From: Fictibacillus fluitans
GTDB taxonomy: Bacteria > Bacillota > Bacilli > Bacillales > Fictibacillaceae
Length of the DNA: 64,000 nt
Assembly: GCF_030418125.1 (NCBI RefSeq)
Contig: NZ_JAUHTR010000014.1
Coordinates: 42,028 to 106,027, forward strand
Reading direction: 5' to 3'
Part shown: positions 1 through 8,662 of the stretch, in pieces
How positions within the stretch are numbered: the first letter of the stretch is position 1
How the letters are laid out: every line of letters begins with the position of its first letter
Notes under the pieces: model-generated
Databases searched by the model: none
What the model saw: the letters and a program-made list of their open reading frames with translations, nothing else
What the model was told of the DNA's origin: nothing
Position numbers and translations under genes: made by a program

Positions 1-370
1 CTGATGAAGTAAGCGTCGGCAGAAAATAAACGATTCTGAAGAACTTTTCCCCCTTCATGCCGGCATTCAGGGAGGCTGCCAACACAAGTGCCAGCAGCGT
101 CTGGAGCGGCACAACAATTACCACGTAAATGACTGTATTTTTAAGAGCGATATGCGCCCGGTCATCAAACGTTATTTTCATAAAATTATCCAGTCCTCTA
201 AATTCGAGGTTGTAACCGCCAAGCAACTCCACTTTATGGAAAGAGAGATAGATTGCACAAAGGATGGGAGCGATTACAAAGATTCCAAGAATGATGAGGA
301 CCGGTGCCATGAACAGGTACCCCTGTCCGGCTTCCGTTCTGCTTTTTTTGGAAAAACTGCTTTTTGCCAT
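1..370 (-). CDS. sugar ABC transporter permease (MalF type), N-terminal part
   Basis: Membrane permease of a carbohydrate ABC importer, cut by the window edge after about 123 residues. The start is the ATG at 370-368, preceded by AGAGGTG. The visible protein has a short basic N-terminus, a first membrane helix (GYLFMAPVLIILGIFVIAP, about residues 17-35) and a second (about 76-95), which is the usual layout of MalF/UgpA-type permeases. It lies 22 bp downstream of the binding protein gene and is the third gene of the LacI-controlled operon. The EAA loop that contacts the ATPase is outside the window. The family is clear; the sugar is not known. Confidence 0.85.
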   Translation of the reverse strand, partial: MAKSSFSKKSRTEAGQGYLFMAPVLIILGIFVIAPILCAIYLSFHKVELLGGYNLEFRGLDNFMKITFDDRAHIALKNTVIYVVIVVPLQTLLALVLAASLNAGMKGEKFFRIVYFLPTLTSS

Positions 371-392
371 GTTTCTTCACCTCTCTTTTTTG

Positions 393-1643
393 TTATTCCG
401 CTACCTTAATCTCTTTGTTGGCCTGTCTTTGCGCATCTTTCAAAGCTTCCTTCAGTGGCCGTTCCCCAAGATACGCACTTAAAAATTGGTTGTTGAAGTT
501 ATTCATTACGATGGGCAGCATTGGGCCGTCCTGCCATACGGTCGCATATTTGGCGCCTTTTACAAGTGGTCCGCGCAGCGGGTCCTTGTCATAGCCAAGC
601 TCTGCAGCCACTGACTTACGTGTAGGCAAGGCAAAGCCTTTGCTTGTCCACGTTTTCATACCTTCTTTACCGGTCAGGTACTTGATCAGTTCCCATGAAG
701 CTTTCTTATGCTTGGATTCAGCATTCATCGCATACCCGACCGTGAAGGACATTGTTCCCTTCTTGCCATTTACGGTTGGCAGCTCGGCGGTTCCATAATC
801 TATTTTAGGAAACGTATCTTCCATGAATGGAATATTCCAGTTTCCTTCCATCACCATGGCGGCTCTGCCCTGGCCAAACATCTCTCCACCGGATCCTGAA
901 CCAACTTCTGATGCTTGAGCCGCTGTTTTGTCTTTTAAATGCATGTCCAATATCGGCTGAAGAGCACGTGCAACTCGGTCCTCCGCGAATGTCGCACGGT
1001 CATTGGTGATGACCTGTCCGCCCTGCGACTGAGCCATGTAATAAAGACGTTCGATCTGCGGCATCACACCATATCCATAGACTTTTTTGCCTTTGGTAAG
1101 TTTTTTCGCATCCTGCTCCAGCTCCTCCCACGTTTTTGGCGGACCATCTATTCCTGCTTCACGAAACATTTTCTTGTTATAGAAAAGGGCCAGTGTGGAG
1201 TAGTCCTTAGGAAACCCGTAAGTTTTACCTTTATCTTTAAACGCATCGAGCATTGGCTTCTCAAAATCATCCACATCAAAATCCCTGGTCACATACTTGT
1301 CGAGCGGTTCAATTGCACCTGTTTCGATCAAACCGGGCGCTTCGAACGCGTCAAGGTAAAACACATCGGCGGCTGTTCCGCCAATCAGACGGGTTTTCAA
1401 TACATCCATGTACTGATCACTGATCTGGTTAAACCTTACATCGATGTTGGGGTGGGATTTTTCAAAGTCGTCCAGCACTTCTTCCAGAAGCTTTTTCTCG
1501 ACCGGATTTCCTCCCCAGCCGCTCAGCGTAATTACGGTTTTGCTGCTGTTATCCGATTCATCCGGCTGGCTGCATCCTGTAAGCAGAGAAGCAGCCAGCA
1601 GGGCAGTCAGCCCCGCTGCTGAAACCACTTTTTTCAACTTCAT
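393..1643 (-). CDS. sugar ABC transporter substrate-binding lipoprotein
   Basis: Extracellular sugar-binding lipoprotein that feeds the adjacent permease. The chosen start (MKLKKVVSAAG) follows GGGAGAGG; an upstream in-frame ATG at 1667 lacks a ribosome site. The signal peptide ends in a lipobox (LLTGC, Cys about 24), so the mature protein is lipid-anchored. The remainder resembles family 1 (MalE/UgpB-like) binding proteins, with ITLSGWGG at the N-lobe start and IPFMEDTFPKIDYGTAELP in the middle. Length (416 aa) is normal. It starts 27 bp after the debranching-enzyme gene, in the same operon. The ligand cannot be read from sequence; the neighbouring glucosidase suggests an alpha-glucoside or glucose-containing oligosaccharide. 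Confidence 0.9.
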   Translation of the reverse strand: MKLKKVVSAAGLTALLAASLLTGCSQPDESDNSSKTVITLSGWGGNPVEKKLLEEVLDDFEKSHPNIDVRFNQISDQYMDVLKTRLIGGTAADVFYLDAFEAPGLIETGAIEPLDKYVTRDFDVDDFEKPMLDAFKDKGKTYGFPKDYSTLALFYNKKMFREAGIDGPPKTWEELEQDAKKLTKGKKVYGYGVMPQIERLYYMAQSQGGQVITNDRATFAEDRVARALQPILDMHLKDKTAAQASEVGSGSGGEMFGQGRAAMVMEGNWNIPFMEDTFPKIDYGTAELPTVNGKKGTMSFTVGYAMNAESKHKKASWELIKYLTGKEGMKTWTSKGFALPTRKSVAAELGYDKDPLRGPLVKGAKYATVWQDGPMLPIVMNNFNNQFLSAYLGERPLKEALKDAQRQANKEIKVAE

Positions 1644-1670
1644 AGAAACCTCTCCCTTCGAAAGCATAGT

Positions 1671-3764
1671 TTAGTTTTCGGTATGGATACTATAGCCCGT
1701 TGTATTCTCATGGACGGTTAAAATACTCTTTCCATTTTCCTTATGGACACCGACAGCCAGATGGCCGTTTCCAATTTTGATGGAACGGACGGTCAGTTCA
1801 TTCACATCTTCCGGAAGTTCGGGAGATAAACAGATGACTTCGTTGATCGCATCAGGAAACAATCCGAGAATCGTTTGGATAAAAACAAGCGGTGTACCGG
1901 CAGCCCATGCTTGAGGTGAACAGGCAACCGGATACTTTACCGCACGTCCGCCAGATGAACCATAACCGCAAAACAGCTCTGGCAGCCGGTCATATTCAAA
2001 ATGCTGTGCCGCGTCCATCAAGCCATTGATCACCTCATTCGCCTGCTTCTGGCGGTTCAACTTGCTCATGCCAAGCAGAATCATGCTGTTGTCATGAGGC
2101 CATATGCTGCCATCATGGTAGCTCATCGGGTTATACCCCGCTTCACCTTCTGCCATTGTCCGGATACCATAACCGGATAAAAAAGCTGGCGATACGAGCT
2201 TGGATATCGTCTGATCCGCCTGTTCCTGTTCCAGCATGCCGGAAAACAAGACATGTCCTGGATTGGAGGTTAACGTTCCCACTTTCTCTTTTTCTTTATC
2301 AAGTGCAATCGCATAGAAGGATTGATCCTCCATCCAAAACTTTTCATGAAATTTTGTTTTCAGCGCTTCTGCTTCCTTCTGCAGCCGCGCCGCTTCCTCA
2401 GTCCTGCCCTGCTTTTCATAGATTGCGGCAATTCCTGTTTTGGCCTGATACACATAGCCCTGAACCTCTGAGAGCGCAATCGGTGTTTCTGCGTAATCGC
2501 CGTTTCTGTGGACAACGGAATCTGCGGAATCCTTCCAGCCCTGGTTGGCAATGCCTTTGCTTGATTCCTGGTGATATTCCACAAATCCGTCGCCATCCCG
2601 GTCTCCATACTCGTCGATCCACATAAGGGCATTCTCTATCGTTTCCTGAAGCTCTTCTGCCAGCGTCAGATCCCCTGTCCATTTTGTGTATTCGGTTAAA
2701 AGCATTAAAAATAACGGTGTAGCATCAATCGTTCCATAATATGGAGTAAACGGAATCTGTCCGGTTCCCGCAAGTTCTCCGTATCGGATTTCGTGCATAA
2801 TTTTGCCCGGCTGTTCGTCCCGCCACGGATCTACCTTGGTGCCCTGTTGAGAGGCGAGTGTCCTGAGCGTGCCCCTGGCAATTTCCGCATTAAACGGAAG
2901 CATCTGCAGCGCGGCAATCAGGCTGTCACGTCCAAACGGGACGCCAAACCACGGAAGTCCTGCCACCGGAAACTGGCCGTAGCCGATGTCTGTCATTAAC
3001 ACTCTGAGGTCAAGAATTCCCCGGTCAACGAGGCGCTGAAGGCGGGAGCAATCGGTCTGTACCCGGGCCGTATTCTGTTCCCAGGCCTGATAAGAGGCTT
3101 TCAAATTCTTCAGAGCCTGTTCAGGTACCATGATGTTACCGGATACCCCATCCACTTCAGGAGTAACCGTAAACGTGACGGATTGGACTTCCCCATGGTT
3201 CAATGAAAAGTGAAAGGCTACTTCCGCATCGGAAACGCTTATTGACTCACGGTCCCAGCCGACTTGTGTCGCCCGTTTGACTCCGTCCGCTCCTTCATAA
3301 TGGTAAGTAATGCTCTTGTCTGTGTGATCGATTCCCGTTCGTTTGCCGGTATCTCCGGATTGGAATCCGCGGACAATAAACATGTCCGTAAAGTCTGCAT
3401 CCAACTGTAAGTTGATATCAAATGAAACAGGCTTCGGATAAAAGCTTTTGACCTCAACGGTTTCATACAAAACGCCATCATAAATTAAGCGCTTTCTTTG
3501 AAGCTCGACCGACTCTCTCCAGAGAATCAATTCTCCGTCCTTTTCCATATGAGGATTGGTCATGATGATGTTGGCGCTGAAATTCTCGTCTGCTGACGAA
3601 GAAAGCAGAATCGGGTCTTCGTTATTAATTTTCAAATCAAATTTGCTTAAAAAGCGTGTATCCTTTGTATACAGTCCCAGTCCGTAATCGTTGTTCAAGG
3701 GGATGTTTCCTTTGTCATCTGTTAATAAAAATAAATCATTTTCCTTAATTACTCGATAATCCAC
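1671..3764 (-). CDS. amylo-alpha-1,6-glucosidase / glycogen-debranching-type glycosidase
   Basis: Predicted cytoplasmic glycoside hydrolase of 697 aa. The N-terminal third looks like the beta-rich GDE N-terminal domain (FLLTDDKGNIP at about 12). The rest is the (alpha/alpha)6-barrel seen in debranching-type glucosidases, with NQGWKDSADS and EVQGYVYQAK in the middle and YHDGSIWPHDNSMI near residue 550. No signal peptide is visible. The start is GTG at 3764, well spaced behind GGGGAGG. It is the first gene of the operon with the ABC binding protein and permease. Two LacI-type operators lie just upstream. It probably cleaves the imported sugar. Whether it acts on glycogen branches, a glucosylglycerate-like compound or another alpha-glucoside is open. 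Confidence 0.85.
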   Translation of the reverse strand: MDYRVIKENDLFLLTDDKGNIPLNNDYGLGLYTKDTRFLSKFDLKINNEDPILLSSSADENFSANIIMTNPHMEKDGELILWRESVELQRKRLIYDGVLYETVEVKSFYPKPVSFDINLQLDADFTDMFIVRGFQSGDTGKRTGIDHTDKSITYHYEGADGVKRATQVGWDRESISVSDAEVAFHFSLNHGEVQSVTFTVTPEVDGVSGNIMVPEQALKNLKASYQAWEQNTARVQTDCSRLQRLVDRGILDLRVLMTDIGYGQFPVAGLPWFGVPFGRDSLIAALQMLPFNAEIARGTLRTLASQQGTKVDPWRDEQPGKIMHEIRYGELAGTGQIPFTPYYGTIDATPLFLMLLTEYTKWTGDLTLAEELQETIENALMWIDEYGDRDGDGFVEYHQESSKGIANQGWKDSADSVVHRNGDYAETPIALSEVQGYVYQAKTGIAAIYEKQGRTEEAARLQKEAEALKTKFHEKFWMEDQSFYAIALDKEKEKVGTLTSNPGHVLFSGMLEQEQADQTISKLVSPAFLSGYGIRTMAEGEAGYNPMSYHDGSIWPHDNSMILLGMSKLNRQKQANEVINGLMDAAQHFEYDRLPELFCGYGSSGGRAVKYPVACSPQAWAAGTPLVFIQTILGLFPDAINEVICLSPELPEDVNELTVRSIKIGNGHLAVGVHKENGKSILTVHENTTGYSIHTEN

Positions 3765-3784
3765 TGTTTTGCCTCCCCATAATT

Positions 3785-3798
3785 CCGAAACGTTTTGG
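3785..3798. promoter_or_regulatory. LacI-family operator 1 (CCGAAACGTTTTGG)
   Basis: A near-palindrome with the AACGTT core typical of LacI/CcpA-type operators, 21 bp upstream of the debranching-enzyme start. It is the exact reverse complement of the site at 4933-4946 in front of the lacI-type gene. The likely ligand is the adjacent LacI regulator; CcpA binding (cre-like) cannot be excluded. Confidence 0.75.
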
Positions 3799-3826
3799 AA
3801 AACCCCAAAAAAATATATTCATTCAT

Positions 3827-3840
3827 CCGAAACGTTTTCG
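3827..3840. promoter_or_regulatory. LacI-family operator 2 (CCGAAACGTTTTCG)
   Basis: Second operator, differing from operator 1 at one base. The two centres are 42 bp apart, close to four helical turns, so two repressor dimers could sit on the same DNA face of the sugar operon promoter. Confidence 0.72.
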
Positions 3841-3902
3841 ATTTGTTCTTAAAGTAAAACCAACTATCGTTTTGGTCACAATCGACATTGTCGGTTTTAC
3901 TC

Positions 3903-4922
3903 TTAAGTACTCTGTGTTTTACTGGTTGATTCACGTTTCACTAATGAGGTTTTCAACACTTTTTTATGTGCGCCCTCTTTTCCTTCAAGCATATCAATCA
4001 GCAAAATAGCTGATTCAAAGCCCATTTGATACCGGTCCTGCGCAATGGTTGTCAAGGTCGGTGATGAATAGGAGGCGAGCATGATATTATCAAAACCAGC
4101 CACCGATAAATCTTCGGGTACTCTTTTACCCATTCGGCGGGCAGCTTTCATCGCACCGAGCGCCATGAGGTCACTTGCGCAAAAAATCGCCGTCATTTCC
4201 GGATATGCAGTAAGCAGCTTTTCAGCTTGCACTTCCCCTTCAGATTCCAAAAATGAACCGTTAACAACGTATTGCTCCTGAAAATCGATCTTGGCCTTAA
4301 CGAGTGCTTCCTGGTATCCCAGAAGCCGCTCTTTACTGACAAAGGCCTGCTCATGGCCATTAATCATGCCAATATGCCGGTGCCCAAGGTCAATGAGATG
4401 ATCCACAGCCAGTTTTGCTCCTGCCTTGTTGTTGGTCGTTACATATCCCACACTGGTGCTTTCAATGGGAATATCAACAAGCACACAAGGAATATCGCTT
4501 TCTACTACTTCATTCAAATACGGATCATCTATTTTAATTCCCTGCAGGATCACACCGTCCACTTTCCGTTCCTGACAAAGCTGGTTGTATGTTTTTTGCT
4601 GCTGCTGCTCGGAATTGGTGCTGAAGAGAATAAGATCGTATCCCCTCTCGCCTGCACAGTCATTGATTCCGCACAGTACTTCATACGTGAAATTGTCTTT
4701 GCTGCCTTCTATTCGCATCCCTGAAACGAGCAAACCGATCGTTTTTGTTTTTTTCATGACCAGACTTCTTGCCAGCAAATTCGGACTGTACTGAAGTTCA
4801 CGGGCAACGGCTTTAATTTTTTCTCTTGTTTTCTCATTCACATCAGAATATCCGTTCAACGCCCTCGAGACTGTTGTAACTGAAACTCCGGCATGTTTTG
4901 CAATGTCTTTGATTGTAGCCAC
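3903..4922 (-). CDS. LacI family transcriptional regulator
   Basis: DNA-binding repressor for the downstream sugar operon. The protein begins MATIKDIAKHAGVSVTTVSR, the classic LacI helix-turn-helix, followed by the hinge helix (NLLARSLV) and a periplasmic-binding-like effector domain (about residues 60-335). I place the start at the GTG at 4922, seven bases after GGAGG; a TTG at 4928 is only one base from it and is unlikely. An operator (4933-4946) overlaps the region just before the start, so autorepression is likely. The same operator occurs twice before the debranching-enzyme gene, which supports direct control. The inducer is unknown. Confidence 0.92.
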   Translation of the reverse strand: MATIKDIAKHAGVSVTTVSRALNGYSDVNEKTREKIKAVARELQYSPNLLARSLVMKKTKTIGLLVSGMRIEGSKDNFTYEVLCGINDCAGERGYDLILFSTNSEQQQQKTYNQLCQERKVDGVILQGIKIDDPYLNEVVESDIPCVLVDIPIESTSVGYVTTNNKAGAKLAVDHLIDLGHRHIGMINGHEQAFVSKERLLGYQEALVKAKIDFQEQYVVNGSFLESEGEVQAEKLLTAYPEMTAIFCASDLMALGAMKAARRMGKRVPEDLSVAGFDNIMLASYSSPTLTTIAQDRYQMGFESAILLIDMLEGKEGAHKKVLKTSLVKRESTSKTQST

Positions 4923-4932
4923 ATTCAATCCT

Positions 4933-4946
4933 CCAAAACGTTTCGG
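4933..4946. promoter_or_regulatory. LacI-family operator 3 (CCAAAACGTTTCGG), autoregulatory
   Basis: Sits 10 bp before the regulator's GTG start and is the reverse complement of operator 1, base for base. This implies that the regulator controls its own gene as well as the sugar operon. Confidence 0.75.
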
Positions 4947-5011
4947 AAACGTGATGCTTATACTATACTCTTACGGGAAGGCGCTTTCAACCCCTTTTTT
5001 CACTCATCACT

Positions 5012-5803
5012 CTAAAGCACTCCAAACTCTTCATCTGTCCAATCCGTGATAAACATATGTCCGGGTGAATGGGTAATCACGAGTTCGGGTTTAACATTCA
5101 TCACTACGGCTTGAGGAGTTACCCCGCACGCCCAGAATACAGGGACTTCTCCCTCGTTAATCGTCACTGCATCCCCGAAATCCGGTGTATCAATGGATTC
5201 TATTCCAATCGATCGGGGATCACCGATGTGCACGGGTGCTCCATGTACCGATGGAAATCGGGAGGTTACCTGGACCGCGCGAACCACATCTTTTTCAGGA
5301 ATGGGACGCATGCTCACAACCATGGGACCTTCAAACCGGCCGGCTTTTACGCAGTTTATTGATGTTTTGTACATAGGAACATTGCAATTTTCTTCGATAT
5401 GCCGCACCGGGATTTTATTTTGCATAAGAGCTTGTTCAAATGAAAAACTGCAGCCAATGAGAAAGCCGGTCATATCCTTTGTCCAATAGGAATGGATATC
5501 CTGTACTTCCTCGGTAAGGATGCCATTGCGGTAGACTCGGTAGCTTGGCAGATCACTCCGCAAATCCGCTGAAGGAGCGGCCAGCTGTGGAACTGGGCTG
5601 CCCGGCTCGGTGACATCCAATACCGGACATGATTTTGGGTTGCGCTGGCAGAACAATAAAAATTCGAATGCCAGCTCCTTGGGAAGGATAACTAGGTTCG
5701 CCTGTGTATAGCCGTTGCTCATTCCTGCCGTCGGGCGGTTCCATTGCTTTTGGCGGATCATTCTGCGAGCTTCTTCTGGATGTATCATACTGTTGTTCAG
5801 CAA
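5012..5803 (-). CDS. putative hydro-lyase, DUF1445 / YcsI family
   Basis: Cytosolic protein of 263 aa resembling the YcsI/DUF1445 family, which is related to mammalian D-glutamate cyclase and is annotated as putative hydro-lyase. Recognisable blocks are the N-terminal PEEARRMIRQKQW, the central IGCSFSFEQAL, NVPMYKTSINC and GPMVVSMRPIP, and the C-terminal FWACGVTPQAV. Translation most likely starts at the TTG at 5803, seven bases after AGGAGG. It stands alone between the LacI gene and a GH18 lipoprotein gene. The substrate is not known; in other genomes the family often sits beside allophanate hydrolase or NRAMP transporter genes, which are absent here. Confidence 0.85.
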   Translation of the reverse strand: MLNNSMIHPEEARRMIRQKQWNRPTAGMSNGYTQANLVILPKELAFEFLLFCQRNPKSCPVLDVTEPGSPVPQLAAPSADLRSDLPSYRVYRNGILTEEVQDIHSYWTKDMTGFLIGCSFSFEQALMQNKIPVRHIEENCNVPMYKTSINCVKAGRFEGPMVVSMRPIPEKDVVRAVQVTSRFPSVHGAPVHIGDPRSIGIESIDTPDFGDAVTINEGEVPVFWACGVTPQAVVMNVKPELVITHSPGHMFITDWTDEEFGVL

Positions 5804-5873
5804 GCTGTTTCCTCCTCATGTTTTATTCTTTACAAATATTCTAACACTTTTTTCGTTTTGTGCATGTCAGGAT

Positions 5874-5919
5874 AAAAAAGAGACCTTATGGCGTTGCTGC
5901 CATACAGGTCTCCTTTTTC
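5874..5919. terminator. bidirectional terminator
   Basis: Hairpin GAGACC...GGTCTC (5880-5912) with further pairing inward, flanked by an A-run on the left and a T-run on the right. It serves the GH18 gene on the minus strand. Confidence 0.8.
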
Positions 5920-7092
5920 TTATTTCGCTTTTCTTATAGTGAACTGGTCTTCAAGCATGCTCCAGTTTTGCGGGAACGGTTCGCCGAGCACCCAATAGGC
6001 AATACCGCGAAGATTATAGAACTTCACTTGATTGAATTTCGCCTGTGCACTTTCTTCATTTTCAAACCAGACAACATGTTTCTTGCCATTGTCATCACTG
6101 TAGTTAAAGTAGGGAGAATGCGCTTTATTGTCATATTTAATTTCAGCGCCTTCTTTAATGGCCAGTTCGGTTGCTTCCTGAGGCGCAATGCGCTTGGCGA
6201 AAGGATTTCCCTTTTTATACGGAAGAATCCAGTCATATCCGTAGAGCGGCGCCCCCATTACAATTTTTTTACGGGGGATTACAGATACCGCATAATCGAT
6301 GACCTTGCGGACTTGGGGAACCGGGGAAACTGCCATTGGCGGGCCTCCTGACCATCCCCATTCATACGTCATGAGAATAACAAAGTCTGCCAGCTCTCCA
6401 TGCCGTTTGTAATCATGTGCCCCATGCCACGGACCGGATTGCTCATCACTGGTCTTCGGTGCAAGGGCAGTGGATGTTATGAATCCTTCTTTTTTCACTT
6501 TTGGTAAAATGGTTTCCAGGAATCCGTTGTAAAGATCCCGGTCTTTTGCACGAATATGTTCAAAATCAATATTTAACGCTTTGTAGCCTTTTGCTTTCAT
6601 GGTTTTGATCACGTTATTGATCAGTCGGTCAGATACCGTTTTATCTGTAAAAATGGTATGTGCCACCTCTGGAGAAAAATTCCCCTCCGTGAAATTGGTC
6701 AGCACAAGCATCGGGACCGCTCCCTGTTTACGTGCGGCTGCCAGCGCCTGATCATCCTTGATGCCAATTAATGTGCCATCCGGTTTTACACGATAGCTAA
6801 AAAAAGCAGCATACGATAAATGCCGGCCTACATCCTTAACTTCTTTTACCGCTGCCTGAGGGTCAACCGGCTCCAAAAAACCAATGGATGTAATTTTTGT
6901 TTTCTTGTGCCTGGTTTGAGACGGCGTTACTTCTTTTTGTTTGCTGCCATTATACTTTACCTGCTGCAGCCTCGGGTGATCGCTGCCATTTTTCCCGGCA
7001 TCTGCTGTTCCTTCCGACTGTCCTTTCATGTTTCCGCAGCCAGAGAGTACAAGGGAAAACGCGATTAGTAATGCTGATATCGTTCTAAACAT
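5920..7092 (-). CDS. glycosyl hydrolase family 18 lipoprotein (YaaH/YdhD-like)
   Basis: Secreted, lipid-anchored GH18 protein of 390 aa. The signal peptide ends at the lipobox LVLSGC (Cys 19), followed by a low-complexity linker. The catalytic TIM barrel runs from about residue 65 to the end. ALNIDFEHIRA (about 195) corresponds to the GH18 DxxDxE strand, ending in the catalytic Glu, and LMTYEWGWSGGPP is typical of the spore-peptidoglycan branch of the family. No LysM repeats are present, unlike YaaH. The ATG start follows AAGGAGG. Homologues are cortex-lytic or spore-germination N-acetylglucosaminidases, so a role in cell wall or cortex turnover is likely, but a sporulation promoter was not established. 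Confidence 0.87.
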   Translation of the reverse strand: MFRTISALLIAFSLVLSGCGNMKGQSEGTADAGKNGSDHPRLQQVKYNGSKQKEVTPSQTRHKKTKITSIGFLEPVDPQAAVKEVKDVGRHLSYAAFFSYRVKPDGTLIGIKDDQALAAARKQGAVPMLVLTNFTEGNFSPEVAHTIFTDKTVSDRLINNVIKTMKAKGYKALNIDFEHIRAKDRDLYNGFLETILPKVKKEGFITSTALAPKTSDEQSGPWHGAHDYKRHGELADFVILMTYEWGWSGGPPMAVSPVPQVRKVIDYAVSVIPRKKIVMGAPLYGYDWILPYKKGNPFAKRIAPQEATELAIKEGAEIKYDNKAHSPYFNYSDDNGKKHVVWFENEESAQAKFNQVKFYNLRGIAYWVLGEPFPQNWSMLEDQFTIRKAK

Positions 7093-7246
7093 TCGGTACC
7101 TCCTTTTTCCCTTATGCTTCCTTGCCTGTTATTCCCTTATTCAGCAGGAAGGAGAGCAAAATTTGGAAGAGTAAGCTCTCTCATTTGAGAACTTCTCCAT
7201 TGTGAGATACGCTTGAAAAGTCGAAATGCAGTGGAGGTGTATTTGC

Positions 7247-8149
7247 TTGAAATGGCCATACCTATGGATCGCCGGGGGAGCAGCATTGTGGGGAACGATC
7301 GGCATTTTTATTAGAGAATTATCCTCTATGGGATTCACCCCGATCCAAATCGTTGTTTTACGCGCGTTAAGCGCGGCAGTTTCCTTTTTCATACTTTCCT
7401 TTTTCCTGGACCGTTCGCTTCTTAAAGTAAAAATCAAGGACATCTATTATTTTATAGGTACCGGGCTGCTCAGCATCGCCTTTTTCAATTGGTGCTATTT
7501 CAAAACCATGGAAGAGGTATCGCTTTCCGTTGCGGCCGTCCTGCTTTATACAGCGCCCGCCTTTGTCCTGATTTTATCAAGAATTTTCTTTCAAGACCTG
7601 ATTACAAAAAAGAAAGTGGCTGCACTGGTTGTCACCTTTCTCGGGTGTGTGTTTGTCGTAGGCTATTTGCCATCTTCAAACGGAGGTATCACATGGACTG
7701 GTTTTCTGACGGGGCTCGGATCGGGATTGGGCTACTCGTTGTACAGCATTTTCGGTAAGGCAGCTTCCGCCAAGTACAAAACCTTAACCATCACGACGTA
7801 TACGTTCGTTTTTGCCGGGTGCGCTCTCTTTCCTTTCAGCGGATTATCTCAATCTGCCCACCTGTTCGAGGACGCAAGAGTGTGGCTCTATATCGTAGGA
7901 CTAGGTATGGTTCCCACTGTTATCGCTTATATTCTGTATACAGTCGGATTGCGTCAGGTAGAGCCGAGCAAGGCGGCGATTGTTGCAACCATCGAGCCGG
8001 TCGTGGCGACTCTGGCCGGTTTTTTTCTTTTTCAGGAAAAGCTTACACTATGGCAATGTGCAGGAATCCTGCTTGTCATCTTTTCTGCCGTTCTCGTTCA
8101 AGACAAGCAAAAGAAGGCTTCACTCGGCAAGGGAGCTTCTCTGACATAG
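7247..8149 (+). CDS. EamA/DMT family transporter
   Basis: Inner-membrane permease of the drug/metabolite transporter superfamily with about ten membrane helices and two EamA repeats (roughly residues 4-135 and 145-285). Typical features are AALWGTIGIFIREL near the N-terminus and PSKAAIVATIEPVVA in the second repeat. The best start is the TTG at 7247 (LKWPYLW), nine bases after GGAGG; the ATG at 7226 has no ribosome site. It is monocistronic and ends in a strong terminator. The substrate is unknown. Confidence 0.88.
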   Translation: MKWPYLWIAGGAALWGTIGIFIRELSSMGFTPIQIVVLRALSAAVSFFILSFFLDRSLLKVKIKDIYYFIGTGLLSIAFFNWCYFKTMEEVSLSVAAVLLYTAPAFVLILSRIFFQDLITKKKVAALVVTFLGCVFVVGYLPSSNGGITWTGFLTGLGSGLGYSLYSIFGKAASAKYKTLTITTYTFVFAGCALFPFSGLSQSAHLFEDARVWLYIVGLGMVPTVIAYILYTVGLRQVEPSKAAIVATIEPVVATLAGFFLFQEKLTLWQCAGILLVIFSAVLVQDKQKKASLGKGASLT

Positions 8150-8157
8150 AGATCATC

Positions 8158-8196
8158 AAAAAAGGAGGCACCCTTGGCTCAGGTGCCTCCTTTCCT
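8158..8196. terminator. bidirectional terminator between eamA-type gene and cytochrome gene
   Basis: Perfect 12-bp stem AAAGGAGGCACC/GGTGCCTCCTTT (8161-8193) at the convergence of the transporter gene and the minus-strand cytochrome gene. Confidence 0.85.
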
Positions 8197-8197
8197 C

Positions 8198-8521
8198 TTA
8201 TTTTTTACTGGCCAGCCATGCTGCCACGTTTTCCGCTTCATCACCGTTGATCAAACCGGCTGGCATGCCGCCTCCGCCATTTTTGATTTGCTTCATAATT
8301 TCGTCTTTACTGTGCTCTTTGCCGATTTGTTTTAAAGCAGGTCCTGTCCCGCCCTCCAGGTTATTTCCGTGGCAGCTTGCACAATTTTGCTTAAAAGACT
8401 TTTCTGCCGCTGCGGAATCTACCGAGCCTCCGCCTTTTCCTCCTCCGCTGTCCCCTCCTGAGGAACAACCTGCTAACAGAAAAACAATAGCGGTCGCGAT
8501 TGCAACATTTTTCAGCATCAT
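8198..8521 (-). CDS. cccB: cytochrome c-551 lipoprotein (CccB-like)
   Basis: Small membrane-anchored c-type cytochrome for electron transfer on the outer face of the membrane. The precursor starts [15 protein letters not shown] and has a lipobox LLAGC. A Gly/Ser-rich spacer follows, then a mono-haem domain with CASCH (haem attachment) and an axial-ligand Met in GGGMPAGLI. The first ATG at 8521 is six bases after GGGAGG; the longer reading frame to 8560 lacks a ribosome site. Length (107 aa) fits CccB of Bacillus. It is a single gene between convergent and divergent neighbours. Confidence 0.9.
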   Translation of the reverse strand: MMLKNVAIATAIVFLLAGCSSGGDSGGGKGGGSVDSAAAEKSFKQNCASCHGNNLEGGTGPALKQIGKEHSKDEIMKQIKNGGGGMPAGLINGDEAENVAAWLASKK

Positions 8522-8662
8522 AAAATGCCTCCCATCCAAGATATAAACCGATTCCACCACGGTTAAGTCATTAAACCTTTTTCTTGTTTAATCATCTGCC
8601 TAGTGAATTTGACTCATTTTGTATACAATGGGGATATTACAGTTGAAGTTAGGAGCATTTGA

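Noticed and set aside
3749..3934. 61-aa minus-strand frame upstream of the debranching enzyme
   Set aside because: Overlaps the operators and promoter, has no ribosome site and an unlikely composition.
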